A DNA stretch of 34,668 nucleotides from Halovenus sp. (GCA_028275025.1 JAQCNM010000086.1:1-34668); one strand, 5' to 3'; counted from the first letter of the stretch, positions 14,887 to 23,163 are shown. Made by a program: numbers and translations. The notes: generated by a model not told the origin, from the letters alone.

Positions 14887-16794
14887 ATGACTGGCCAACA
14901 ACCGGACGAGGTGGACAACACCCGTCGAAAACTTCTACTTGCCCTCGGTGGCTCCGCGTCGGTGGGGCTCGCAGGCTGTACGGGTGGCGACAGTGACAAC
15001 GAAGGAAACGGTGGCGAGAACGGTGGCACGAACGGCGGCGAGAACGGTGGCACGAACGGCGGCGAGAACGGTGGCACGAGTCCGTCCAGTCTTGAGGTCA
15101 GCCCACCACAGGCCGACAAAGCACAGGCTGCCTGGGAGAGGGTTATAAACAACCCGTCTCCCGACGCACAGGGCCTTCGTAACGAGGCTTACGTCGAGAT
15201 GGAGGAGGCCGTGCGTGACGATATGGTCCTGCTCCCGCTGTACCACGGACTGACCGAGCGGTTCTGGTACAACGATGTCGAGACTCCGAACACGGGAACG
15301 CTCGGCTCCCATCATCAAATCCACAACGACACGTCGGTAGAGGGCTCCGACACGCTCAGCCTCACCAACGCGACGTTCAACACTATCGACCCGATTCAGT
15401 CCGACGACACCGCCTCCGCGCGGGTCATCAACCAGATGTACGAGACGCTGACTCACTACCCCGCTGGTGTGCCGGAGCTTCAGAACCGGCTCATCGAAGG
15501 AGTCAGTGTGTCCGACGACCAGCTCACGTGGACGATTACCCTCCGCGACGATGTGACGTTCCACGACGGGTCATCGATGACCGCTGCCGACGTGAAATAC
15601 AGTCTTGAGCGGGTGGCGCTGTCGGATAACAGTGTCCGTGCGAGTTTCGCGCTGGACACCACTGGTGGTCTCGCTATCGAACACGAGACCGACGAGGAGA
15701 ACGGTGTCGGTCCGATGAGCGCTGTGCCGGACTCGCTCGGAATCGAGGCCGTCGACGAGCAGACCCTGGAGCTTCAGGTGTCGGCACCCAATCCTCCACT
15801 GCTCGATGTCATGACATACTCCGCCTTCGCACCGGTTCCAGAAGGGTACGTGGGTGATGTGCCTGGCTACGACGGTGAGGTAACTGTCGACGAGATCAGC
15901 CGTCAGGAAGCAAACGGTACCGGGCCGTTCCTGTTCGATAGCTTCACCGAGAACGAGGAGGCACGGGTTGTCCGTAACGACGAGTACTGGGGTGAGACTG
16001 CCAACGTCTCGGAAGTCCAGTGGGCTATCTTCTCGGACCCACAGGCCGAGTACGACTACTCGGTTCGCGAAGAGAACGCCGATATCTTCGAGATCCCGAC
16101 CCAGTTTTACAGTCAAGAGCAGATCTCCGCCGAGGAGGACGACCGCGGGCGTGACGTTGGAACGTATCAGCTCCAAGACGGTCCAGAGACCGAGGTCAAC
16201 TACCTCGGTGTGCCAGAGCTGAGTACGTTCTACTTCGCGTTCAATGTCTCACAGACGCCGAAGCCGGTTCGGATGGCGGTCGCACTGGTTGCGAATCACG
16301 AGCAACTCGTCCAGCAGATCTTCCAGGGGCGTGGTGTCGAGGCGTTTAGCTTCACTCCGCCGGGCATCTGGCCGACCGGTCAGGACGGCTACGACAGCTG
16401 GCTCGAAGCCTGGCCATACGGGCGTAACGAGTCGAACTTCGACGCGGCCGAGCGTATCCTGTCGAACAACGATTACACCTCCGACGACCCGTACGATCTG
16501 ACAGTGACGACCTACTCGAGTCAGGTGTTCCAACAGGCTGCCGGAAACCTCCGTGACAAACTGTCCGGCCTTGGCGTCTCGCTGGAACTCGAGCAGGCAC
16601 CGTTCTCGACACTCCAAGAGCGTGGTGAGAACGGTGACCTGCAGATGTACTCGCTTGGCTGGATCTGGAGCTGGGAGTCCGTCGCGTACGGGATGTTCTC
16701 GTTCGAGCCCAAAAACACCAACACGGACGAGATTCCGGGTGAGGCAAACGGTTACTACCTCGATTGGCAGACTGCACTCGAAGACGAGGCCTGA
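14887..16794 (+). CDS. ABC transporter substrate-binding lipoprotein, SBP family 5, apparently circularly permuted
   Basis: A 635-residue binding protein of a dipeptide/oligopeptide-type (or nickel/sugar) importer. The N-terminus has a Tat signal (TRRKLLLALGG) and lipobox GLAGC with Cys31, so it is a surface lipoprotein. A Gly/Asn/Glu/Thr repeat linker spans about 37-64. The canonical family-5 core begins near residue 155 (DTLSLTNATFNTIDP), continues through TLRDDVTFHDGSSMTAADVKY (about 215-235), and stops abruptly at DWQTALEDEA. The segment normally found after that point (WERVINNPSPDAQ, DDMVLLPLYHGLTERFWY) is instead at residues 83-130, ahead of the core. I infer a circular permutation. ATG 14887 follows a good TATA-like element. 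Substrate specificity is not determinable. Confidence 0.92.
   Translation: MTGQQPDEVDNTRRKLLLALGGSASVGLAGCTGGDSDNEGNGGENGGTNGGENGGTNGGENGGTSPSSLEVSPPQADKAQAAWERVINNPSPDAQGLRNEAYVEMEEAVRDDMVLLPLYHGLTERFWYNDVETPNTGTLGSHHQIHNDTSVEGSDTLSLTNATFNTIDPIQSDDTASARVINQMYETLTHYPAGVPELQNRLIEGVSVSDDQLTWTITLRDDVTFHDGSSMTAADVKYSLERVALSDNSVRASFALDTTGGLAIEHETDEENGVGPMSAVPDSLGIEAVDEQTLELQVSAPNPPLLDVMTYSAFAPVPEGYVGDVPGYDGEVTVDEISRQEANGTGPFLFDSFTENEEARVVRNDEYWGETANVSEVQWAIFSDPQAEYDYSVREENADIFEIPTQFYSQEQISAEEDDRGRDVGTYQLQDGPETEVNYLGVPELSTFYFAFNVSQTPKPVRMAVALVANHEQLVQQIFQGRGVEAFSFTPPGIWPTGQDGYDSWLEAWPYGRNESNFDAAERILSNNDYTSDDPYDLTVTTYSSQVFQQAAGNLRDKLSGLGVSLELEQAPFSTLQERGENGDLQMYSLGWIWSWESVAYGMFSFEPKNTNTDEIPGEANGYYLDWQTALEDEA
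15007..15078 (+). repeat. Three 24-base tandem repeats in the lipoprotein linker
   Basis: Three near-identical 24-base units (15007-15030, 15031-15054, 15055-15078) differ at one base in the first copy. They encode NGGENGGT three times. The linker separates the lipidated Cys from the folded domains. Such repeats can expand or contract in frame without breaking the protein. Confidence 0.9.
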
Positions 16795-16917
16795 CCGACC
16801 CGTAGGAGAACACGCCCCCACCCGACCCGACCGATACTAAACTGATACGTACTGATGCTTTCAAACCCTCTGTCAAAAACTGTGCTGGCTGATCGACCGC
16901 GGAGAACTCCATAATCA

Positions 16918-17970
16918 ATGGGACGCTGGCGTTACTTCCTGCAGCGTGTGCTGCTCTCGATACCAGTGCTGTTTTTGGTCATCACGTTCCTGTTCGTGGT
17001 GCTGAGGCTGGGACCGGTCGACCCAGTCGCGGCGCGTCTCGGTCCACAAGCGTCTGGTGCCGATGTCGCCGCCGTCGAAGAGCGACTGGGTCTGAACGAC
17101 CCGCTGTGGGAACAGTACATCAGATTCGCCTCGGACTTGCTCCAGTTCGAGGGGCAGTCGTGGGTCGTCCAGGCCGATCGAGGTATCCCCGCCGTGTTGG
17201 CCGACACTGCGCCGCCGACACTCTGGCTGGGTTTCTGGGCGATACTGCTCCCGCTTTTTATTGGCCTGCCGCTCGGGTTCTACGCCGGGCTCAACCCAAA
17301 CAGCAGTCGCGACTACATCAGCTCGGGACTGGGCATCCTCTGGTTGGCGATGCCGAACTTCTGGTTGGCCTCGATGCTCGCGGCCTTTCTGGCGTCGACA
17401 GCAAGCGGCGGCCCACTGGGTTTCGAGTGGCACACGTTCGGCCCCAACATACAGTCTGTCCAGGGCACCCCGAGTCTCAATTTCGTCACGCTGAGCTCCA
17501 TCGGACCCGTTCCGTTCCCGACCGGACTCGACCTCGGCGGGTTCGCCCGTGACACAAAGAAGATTCTCCCGCCGGCGATCGTTTTAGGCTCCGCATCGAT
17601 GGCAGCCGAACAGCGTATCGGCCGGACGGCTGTCTTGGAGAACATCAACTCGAAGTACGTCGAAACCGCAAAGGCAAAAGGTGTCAAGGGTCGCAAGATA
17701 ATCACAAAGCACGTGTTCCGTAACGCCCTGATACCGCTGATTCCCGTTATAACGAACGAGGCATTTCTCCTCATCGGAGGGTCGGTTATCGTGGAAGAGC
17801 TGTTCACGATAAACGGTCTGGGCCGAACCTTCTTTCAGTCAATCATCCAAGGTGACCTGCCACTCGCCGGGTCGTTGCTGTTCGTGTTCACACTACTGTT
17901 GATCGTTCTGAACATCTTCCAGGACCTGTTGTACACGATAATCGACCCACGGGTGGGGTACGACCAATGA
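16918..17970 (+). CDS. ABC transporter permease, DppB/OppB type
   Basis: A 350-residue permease. It begins with the N-terminal helix typical of DppB (YFLQRVLLSIPVLFLVITF), followed by the extracytoplasmic segment containing PVDPVAARLG and ERLGLNDPLWEQY. The coupling-helix EAA motif is ETAKAKGVKGRKIITKH, followed by RNALIPLIPVI. Six membrane segments are expected. It is slightly longer than usual (about 310-340) because of a loop near GFEWHTFGPNIQSVQGTP. It starts 123 bases after the binding protein. That gap contains AT-rich sequence but no convincing promoter, so I treat it as part of the same operon. The stop overlaps the next permease by 4 bases (ATGA). Confidence 0.92.
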   Translation: MGRWRYFLQRVLLSIPVLFLVITFLFVVLRLGPVDPVAARLGPQASGADVAAVEERLGLNDPLWEQYIRFASDLLQFEGQSWVVQADRGIPAVLADTAPPTLWLGFWAILLPLFIGLPLGFYAGLNPNSSRDYISSGLGILWLAMPNFWLASMLAAFLASTASGGPLGFEWHTFGPNIQSVQGTPSLNFVTLSSIGPVPFPTGLDLGGFARDTKKILPPAIVLGSASMAAEQRIGRTAVLENINSKYVETAKAKGVKGRKIITKHVFRNALIPLIPVITNEAFLLIGGSVIVEELFTINGLGRTFFQSIIQGDLPLAGSLLFVFTLLLIVLNIFQDLLYTIIDPRVGYDQ

Positions 17971-19757
17971 GTGAAACGGTCACCCCGGAATCGGACGTTG
18001 CCCCACTCCGCAAGCGGTTTCTCGACAACCCCAGGCCGGCGCTCTTGTGGCTTGTCGGCGCACTCGCCTTACTGGTGCTTGAACTCGGTCGGATACTGGG
18101 GTGGGTAAAGGCGCTTGGAACCGGTGTGAAGTTCGCCGTCATGACCACCGCGGCACTCCCGAAGTGGGTCGGCGGTAACGTGGAGAGTGCCGTCGCAGAC
18201 ACCGGAGTCCTGCCGGGACGTCTCGAACCTGTCGGCGAGTTGCTCGGCTCTGGTGTCGTGACTGTGCTCGTCTTTGGGTTCGTGGTATCGGTGTTTCTCT
18301 CACTGTCGGAGCGGCGTGTCACGCGACTCCTCAGACCCAACATGCCGAGCTACCGTCGACTCACGGTCGAACGGGCTCTGCTGACGGGCATACTGACTGT
18401 TGTCAGTGCGCTCATGGTGTTGACGCCGATCGGTGGACTCGTCGAGAGTATGATCGGCTTTCTCACGGCGGTTCTTGACAACATTTCGAACCAGGCACCG
18501 ACGCTGACCTCTCGTGAAATTATTCCCAACCAGGGGTACCGGTCACCCGACGGTTCGGGTTGGGAGGGAACGTTCCTCGGTCTGTCACCGGGGCAGTCGT
18601 GGGGGGTCCGTGTGGCGGTGGTGTATGCATACGCGTTCGGGTGGTTGGTGTGGCTCTGGCGGGGGTACAACGTGTTCCGCGAACAGTACCGGGCGGCCGA
18701 CTGGACACCCCGTGACGACACACTCGACCGGTTCAGTGGGCACCTCTGGGGGTTGTTCGGGCTCGTCGTCGTGTTCAGCTTTGTGGTGCTAGCACTCTGG
18801 GCACCAGCGATCAGCACAGTTCCGCTCGAGGAGCGCTCGAACGAACCATACCGGTTCGAACATCAGTTTCTCGACGATGAGGACATCGAAGGGAACCCAC
18901 TTACAGACGGGTCTGGCGACCTCGAGACCGTTAGGCACGGTCAGGCCAACCTCTACTCGGTCTCGAAAGGAAAGGGTCAGAACGTGGGGTTGTTCAGCTA
19001 CGACGACTTCGACCGGTTCTCACCGCTCGGGACAACACCGAGCGGGGGTGATATGATGACACAACTGGCCCACGGTGCCAGAACGTCGCTCATCATCGCA
19101 CTCACCGGACTGGGTCTGGCGACGCTGATTGCGCTCGTGATGGCCCTTCTGACAGCTTACTACAAGGGTCTGGTCGACCTGCTCACTGTTGTCACCAGTG
19201 ACACGATCGTCTCGATACCACTTTTCTTGCTGGTCATGATGCTGTCTGTGATATTCAGTGGTTCGGACCACCCTCTCGTGACACCACTCGACGGCGGGCT
19301 ACTGCTCGCGATGGTGTTTGCCTTCGCGTTCTGGCCGGGACTGTGGCGCGCAATACGTGGACCGACGTTGCAGATCGCCGAGGAAGATTGGATAGACGCG
19401 GCAAAGAGCTACGGTCAGACACCTTCGAAGATTATGCGTAAACACATGGCCCCGTACGTGGTTTCGTACACGATGATATACGCCTCGCTGCTGGTCGGGA
19501 GCACGATTATCGTTACCGCCGCACTCTCGTTTCTGGGACTCGGCATCTCTGAGCCGACCCCCGAGTGGGGCCGGCTTATCAGCAGTGGCCAAGACTACAT
19601 CACCACGGACTCTTGGCACGTTTCGACCGTATCGGGTATCATGATCGTGTTCGTGGTGACAGGGTTCAACGCGTTGGGTGACGGTATCAGGGACGCAATC
19701 GACCCCGAGTCAGACATCGGCGATGGCGACGCAGCGGCCGCCGGAGGTGGTGGCTGA
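17967..19757 (+). CDS. ABC transporter permease, DppC/OppC type, with long membrane extension
   Basis: A 596-residue permease, about twice the usual DppC length. The canonical part starts near residue 258 (GLFGLVVVFSFVVLALWAP), has the ARTSLIIALTG segment and the EAA motif DWIDAAKSYGQTPSKIMRKH, and ends with ALSFLGLGISEPTPEWG. The first ~250 residues add about five more hydrophobic segments (near 25-45, 95-112, 138-170 and 213-232), with ERRVTRLLRP and WLWRGYNVFREQYRAADW between them. I cannot assign this extension to a known domain. It overlaps the upstream permease by 4 bases and the downstream ATPase by 1 base. Confidence 0.92.
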   Translation: MSETVTPESDVAPLRKRFLDNPRPALLWLVGALALLVLELGRILGWVKALGTGVKFAVMTTAALPKWVGGNVESAVADTGVLPGRLEPVGELLGSGVVTVLVFGFVVSVFLSLSERRVTRLLRPNMPSYRRLTVERALLTGILTVVSALMVLTPIGGLVESMIGFLTAVLDNISNQAPTLTSREIIPNQGYRSPDGSGWEGTFLGLSPGQSWGVRVAVVYAYAFGWLVWLWRGYNVFREQYRAADWTPRDDTLDRFSGHLWGLFGLVVVFSFVVLALWAPAISTVPLEERSNEPYRFEHQFLDDEDIEGNPLTDGSGDLETVRHGQANLYSVSKGKGQNVGLFSYDDFDRFSPLGTTPSGGDMMTQLAHGARTSLIIALTGLGLATLIALVMALLTAYYKGLVDLLTVVTSDTIVSIPLFLLVMMLSVIFSGSDHPLVTPLDGGLLLAMVFAFAFWPGLWRAIRGPTLQIAEEDWIDAAKSYGQTPSKIMRKHMAPYVVSYTMIYASLLVGSTIIVTAALSFLGLGISEPTPEWGRLISSGQDYITTDSWHVSTVSGIMIVFVVTGFNALGDGIRDAIDPESDIGDGDAAAAGGGG

Positions 19758-21106
19758 TGACCGCCGACCGAGTCCGTGACCGACCTGACCGCGAGGACCC
19801 AATTCTTCAGGTGCGAAACCTGCGGACGGTGTTCTACACCGACAGGGAGACAATCCGTGCCGCAGACGGTGTGTCGGCAGACATCTACCCCGGTGAAACC
19901 CTCGGGGTCGTCGGGGAGAGCGGGTCGGGAAAGAGCGTTACCGCCCGCTCGATCATGCGGCTCATCGACTCCCCCGGACAGATTCTTGCGGGGAGCAGTA
20001 TCCGTTACCGGCAGACAGAGACCGTCCGAGCGTACGCGGATTCGTTCTCGGGGCACACGGCCGAACTCTCCGATGTGGCTCACGAGGTCGACAAGAGTGC
20101 GGCATTCGACCAGATCGACCGTACGCCACAGCACTTTGGTCACGAGCGGCCAGAAGATGTTCCTGTTGCGGATCTCGTCGGTGGCGGCTACGGACCGGAA
20201 CTGGGGCTCTGTGACGAGGGAGACTTCGTGTTCGTGACCGACGGTGAGGCGACACGACCAGGGCAGATACAGCGTGGATTCGTCGAGATAACTGCTCTCG
20301 AAGGAGAAGCGAAGCGACTGATGCGCGGTGGTCGTATCGCGATGATCTTCCAGGACCCGCTCAGCAGCCTCAATCCGGTGTTCACGATCGGCAATCAGAT
20401 AAAGGAGTCGCTCAATCTCCACCGCGATATGCGGGGTAGTGAAGCCACTCGTGAGGCGGCGGACCTACTAGAAGCAGTCGGAATCCCCGACTCCCGGCGG
20501 CGGCTGAAGGAGTACCCTCACCAGTTCTCCGGTGGGATGCGTCAGCGTGCTGTTATTGCAATGGCACTGGCATGTGACCCGGACGTGCTCATCTGCGACG
20601 AACCAACAACGGCGCTGGATGTCACGATAGAGGCACAGATTCTCGACCTGTTCACACAGCTCCAGGCAGAGCGTGACCTGGCAATACTGTTTATCACCCA
20701 CGACATGGGTGTGATTGCGAACGTTGCGGACCGAGTGAACGTAATGTACGCCGGTGAGATGGTCGAGAGAGCCGACGTAGACCAACTGTTCGAACACCCT
20801 CGACACCCGTACACACAGGGACTCCTCGAATCTATCCCGGGGGCACAGTCGGGTGACAGTCTCTCAACAATCGAGGGGACCGTGCCGACGCCAAACGAGC
20901 CACCGACCTCGTGCCGGTTTGCCGACCGGTGTCCAAAGGCGTTCGAAGCCTGCCGAGAGGTCCATCCGGTCTCGGTGCCGGCAAACGAACAGAACGACGA
21001 CCACACGGCCGCGTGTCTGCTGTACCCGGAGAATATGTCCGAGCAGGAAGCCGCTATGATGCACGACCAGCGAAACCCACCTCGCGAGGAGAGCGATACG
21101 TCATGA
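19757..21106 (+). CDS. ABC transporter ATP-binding protein, DppD/OppD type, with insertion
   Basis: A 449-residue ATPase subunit. Walker A is GESGSGKS (53-60), the Q-loop MIFQD is at 196-200, the signature FSGGMRQR at 257-264 and Walker B VLICDE at 277-282. The C-terminal OppD-type tail has four cysteines (SCRFADRCPKAFEAC and AACLLYP), an arrangement that binds an iron-sulfur cluster in some relatives. Between Walker A and the Q-loop, residues about 85-183 form an extra segment absent from normal DppD, where this stretch is about 25 residues. It starts at an ATG sharing one base with the previous stop (TGATG) and overlaps the next ATPase by 4 bases. Confidence 0.93.
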   Translation: MTADRVRDRPDREDPILQVRNLRTVFYTDRETIRAADGVSADIYPGETLGVVGESGSGKSVTARSIMRLIDSPGQILAGSSIRYRQTETVRAYADSFSGHTAELSDVAHEVDKSAAFDQIDRTPQHFGHERPEDVPVADLVGGGYGPELGLCDEGDFVFVTDGEATRPGQIQRGFVEITALEGEAKRLMRGGRIAMIFQDPLSSLNPVFTIGNQIKESLNLHRDMRGSEATREAADLLEAVGIPDSRRRLKEYPHQFSGGMRQRAVIAMALACDPDVLICDEPTTALDVTIEAQILDLFTQLQAERDLAILFITHDMGVIANVADRVNVMYAGEMVERADVDQLFEHPRHPYTQGLLESIPGAQSGDSLSTIEGTVPTPNEPPTSCRFADRCPKAFEACREVHPVSVPANEQNDDHTAACLLYPENMSEQEAAMMHDQRNPPREESDTS

Positions 21107-22467
21107 GCCAACAAATCGGTACCGAGAGAGGTAGTACAGACGCTTTGGTCCAAGTCAGAAACCTGAAGACGTACTACGACGAGGGCGGACTGTTTGGCGG
21201 TCAGCCGGTACGGGCCGTCGACGGTGTCACGTTCAATATTCAGGAGGGTGAGACCCTGGGGCTGGTCGGAGAGTCCGGCTGTGGCAAATCGACGCTCGGG
21301 CGAACACTGCTTCAGTTGGAAGATGCGACCGGCGGTGAAATTCTGTACGACGGCGAGGATATCACCAGCTACGAACAAGACGAGCTCCTTTCCTGGCGAC
21401 GAAACGCACAGATGGTGTTCCAGGACCCCGAGTCGAGCCTGAACGAGCGGATGACCGTCGGCGAGATCGTCCGCGAACCGCTCGACGTTCACGAGTGGAA
21501 GACCGACGGCGAGCGACGACAGCGGGTCCAGTCGCTTCTCGAAACCGTTGGACTCCAGCGCGAGCACTACTACCGGTATCCACACCAGTTCTCCGGTGGA
21601 CAGCGCCAGCGAATCAGCATCGCTCGGACGCTCACCCTGAACCCGGATTTCATGGTGCTCGACGAGCCAGTATCGGCGCTCGACGTGAGCGTTCAGGCCG
21701 AGATAATCAACCTTCTCGAGGAGCTCCAAGCGGAGTTCGGCCTGACATATCTGTTTATCGCTCACGACCTCTCTGTGGTCCGGCACATCTCCGACCGGGT
21801 CGCAGTGATGTATCTCGGGCACATCATGGAGATTGGGCCGACAGAAGAGCTGTTCGCCGACCCTTCGAACCCGTACACACACGCACTGCTGTCTGCAATC
21901 CCTCTCCCCGACCCGGGACAGGAGCGGGACCGAATCACGCTCCAGGGAACGCCGCCGAACCCGCGATACCCGCCGAACGGCTGTCCATTTAGCACCCGCT
22001 GCCCGGCCCGGATACGACCCTCGGGGTATCAAGATCTTGACGAGGGGGTCTGGTCACAGCTGAACACGGTCCGAGAGGTGCTTCGAGAGCGCCAGCGCGC
22101 CGACCGGACGATACGCGAACGCATCCGAGGAAGCTTGGGCTGGGAGACCCGCTTTGGCGACATGAACGACACGATAACAGAGCTGTTCGGCGAGTTCGAG
22201 GTGCCCGCAAACGTGCAGGAGATCCTCGACGAGGTCGCCCGAAGAGCAAACGAGAACGACGAGGAAGCGGCACTCACGCTGCTCAACGACGAGTTTGGTA
22301 GCGTCTGTGACGGTGTCGACGAAGACCCGGAGCAGTCCGATTCGGAGCTACAGTTCTACACGGTTGGCTCGACCGACCGGAAGAGCTACTGTCACCGACA
22401 CGACTCGGAGTATCGCGAACCAGGCCCGGTAATTGAGGATCGGTCGATAAAAGAACACGGCGAGTGA
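21103..22467 (+). CDS. ABC transporter ATP-binding protein, DppF/OppF type, with C-terminal extension
   Basis: A 454-residue ATPase subunit that pairs with the upstream ATPase. Walker A is GESGCGKS (56-63), the signature FSGGQRQRISIARTL lies near 163-177, and Walker B is MVLDEP. The OppF-type C-terminal region is present (GTPPNPRYPPNGCPFSTRCP), but some 150 further residues follow, rich in charged residues. They include DLDEGVWSQLNTVREVL, LFGEFEVPANVQEILDEVA and a final CHRHDSEY. Similar tails occur, as I recall, in other haloarchaeal OppF proteins; their role is unknown. The track start (20911) is inside the upstream gene; ATG 21103 overlaps its stop (ATGA). Confidence 0.93.
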   Translation: MSQQIGTERGSTDALVQVRNLKTYYDEGGLFGGQPVRAVDGVTFNIQEGETLGLVGESGCGKSTLGRTLLQLEDATGGEILYDGEDITSYEQDELLSWRRNAQMVFQDPESSLNERMTVGEIVREPLDVHEWKTDGERRQRVQSLLETVGLQREHYYRYPHQFSGGQRQRISIARTLTLNPDFMVLDEPVSALDVSVQAEIINLLEELQAEFGLTYLFIAHDLSVVRHISDRVAVMYLGHIMEIGPTEELFADPSNPYTHALLSAIPLPDPGQERDRITLQGTPPNPRYPPNGCPFSTRCPARIRPSGYQDLDEGVWSQLNTVREVLRERQRADRTIRERIRGSLGWETRFGDMNDTITELFGEFEVPANVQEILDEVARRANENDEEAALTLLNDEFGSVCDGVDEDPEQSDSELQFYTVGSTDRKSYCHRHDSEYREPGPVIEDRSIKEHGE

Positions 22468-22907
22468 GAGCGATGTCTTCTTCCGGACGGCTCGCGGGGC
22501 TCCGAGTGTACGTGCTCGCGGTGCTCGACGCGGTCACGTTCTCGCTGGCCGTGACTGGGGTGACACTAACTGCCGCGGTGTTGCTAAGCGTCGGAAGCGG
22601 CGGGGGGGCCATCGGGGCGAAGGTGTTCATGTTCGCCATCGGCTGGCTGATGATGGCTTACGCTGTCGTCCAACTACGACCGTCGGGTCCGGACAACAGC
22701 CCCGAACAGTCCAACCGGAGAGGACCCTCGATTCCGGAGACACACGAGATAGAGCTCCAGCGGGTCACACGTGCGCTTCCACCGGTTCGGTGGGTCACCC
22801 TTCCACCGCCCGAACACCGGCTCCGGATTCCGGCGCAGTTGTTCCTCTCCAGTCTCTTTGTGCTGGGGACCTCTTTTTTTCTCGAGGTTGGTCTCGGTGT
22901 TCAGTAG
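22464..22907 (+). CDS. Small membrane protein co-encoded with the ABC transporter
   Basis: A 147-residue protein with three or four hydrophobic segments: two near the N-terminus (VYVLAVLDAVTFSLAVTGV and a following AAVLLSVGSG region), one at VFMFAIGWLMMAYAVVQL, and one at the C-terminus (FLSSLFVLGTSFFLEVGLG). A polar loop rich in Pro and Arg lies between. It may belong to the haloarchaeal DUF7555-type proteins. GTG 22464 overlaps the upstream ATPase stop by 4 bases; an ATG at 22473 is the alternative. Translational coupling suggests a role with the transporter, but homologues may occur elsewhere. Confidence 0.7.
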   Translation: MRAMSSSGRLAGLRVYVLAVLDAVTFSLAVTGVTLTAAVLLSVGSGGGAIGAKVFMFAIGWLMMAYAVVQLRPSGPDNSPEQSNRRGPSIPETHEIELQRVTRALPPVRWVTLPPPEHRLRIPAQLFLSSLFVLGTSFFLEVGLGVQ

Positions 22908-22937
22908 CCCGGTAAATAAAAGAAAACAGCGCGAGCA

Positions 22938-22959
22938 CCACGGGCCGCCGTGCCCGTGG
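22938..22959. repeat. Perfect 8-base-pair hairpin
   Basis: CCACGGGC and GCCCGTGG are exact complements around a 6-base loop (CGCCGT). The hairpin lies 31 bases after the end of the ABC operon and could act as a terminator or mark the edge of a decayed element. No T-run follows it. Confidence 0.5.
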
Positions 22960-23163
22960 GTGAAGCTACTCTACCAGTCGCGATAAACCACGGCGAGGTA
23001 CCGCCTGTTCCCCGAAGACGACGGAACGGTCCGACCCCGTCTCACTGCCACGAGGGGCGTGCAGGTCAAAGGCGAACTTCGTGGCAGTCCCCGCTACTTC
23101 GGCGGAGTACAGACCGCGTTTACTGACGATGTCAACTCCGTTGTGTCAGCGATGCCGGACTGA
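22960..23163 (+). pseudogene. Probable gene relic with internal stop
   Basis: One frame reads VKLLYQSR, then TAA (22984-22986), then 58 codons ending at TGA 23161-23163, including RYRLFPEDDGTVRPRL and SPRYFGGVQTAFTDDVNSVV. Codon use after the stop is GC-rich at the third position and acidic, like real genes here. The reading frame has no good start codon or promoter. I interpret it as the 3' remnant of a degraded gene of unknown family. The rest of the 343-base gap (22908-23250) holds only the hairpin, a second small inverted repeat near 23172-23190 and the promoter of the next gene. Confidence 0.35.

Noticed and set aside
15007-15078. Short regular repeats considered as a CRISPR-like array
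   Set aside because: Units are contiguous without spacers, in frame and encode a Gly-rich linker.
16795-16917. Spacer between binding protein and first permease considered as a separate promoter or terminator
   Set aside because: AT-rich patches exist, but none is at the right distance from ATG 16918 and no strong hairpin is visible; operon continuity is more likely.
20542-22032. 496-residue minus-strand ORF across the two ATPase genes
   Set aside because: It is antisense to clear Walker-motif genes and has no family motifs; its length comes from high GC.
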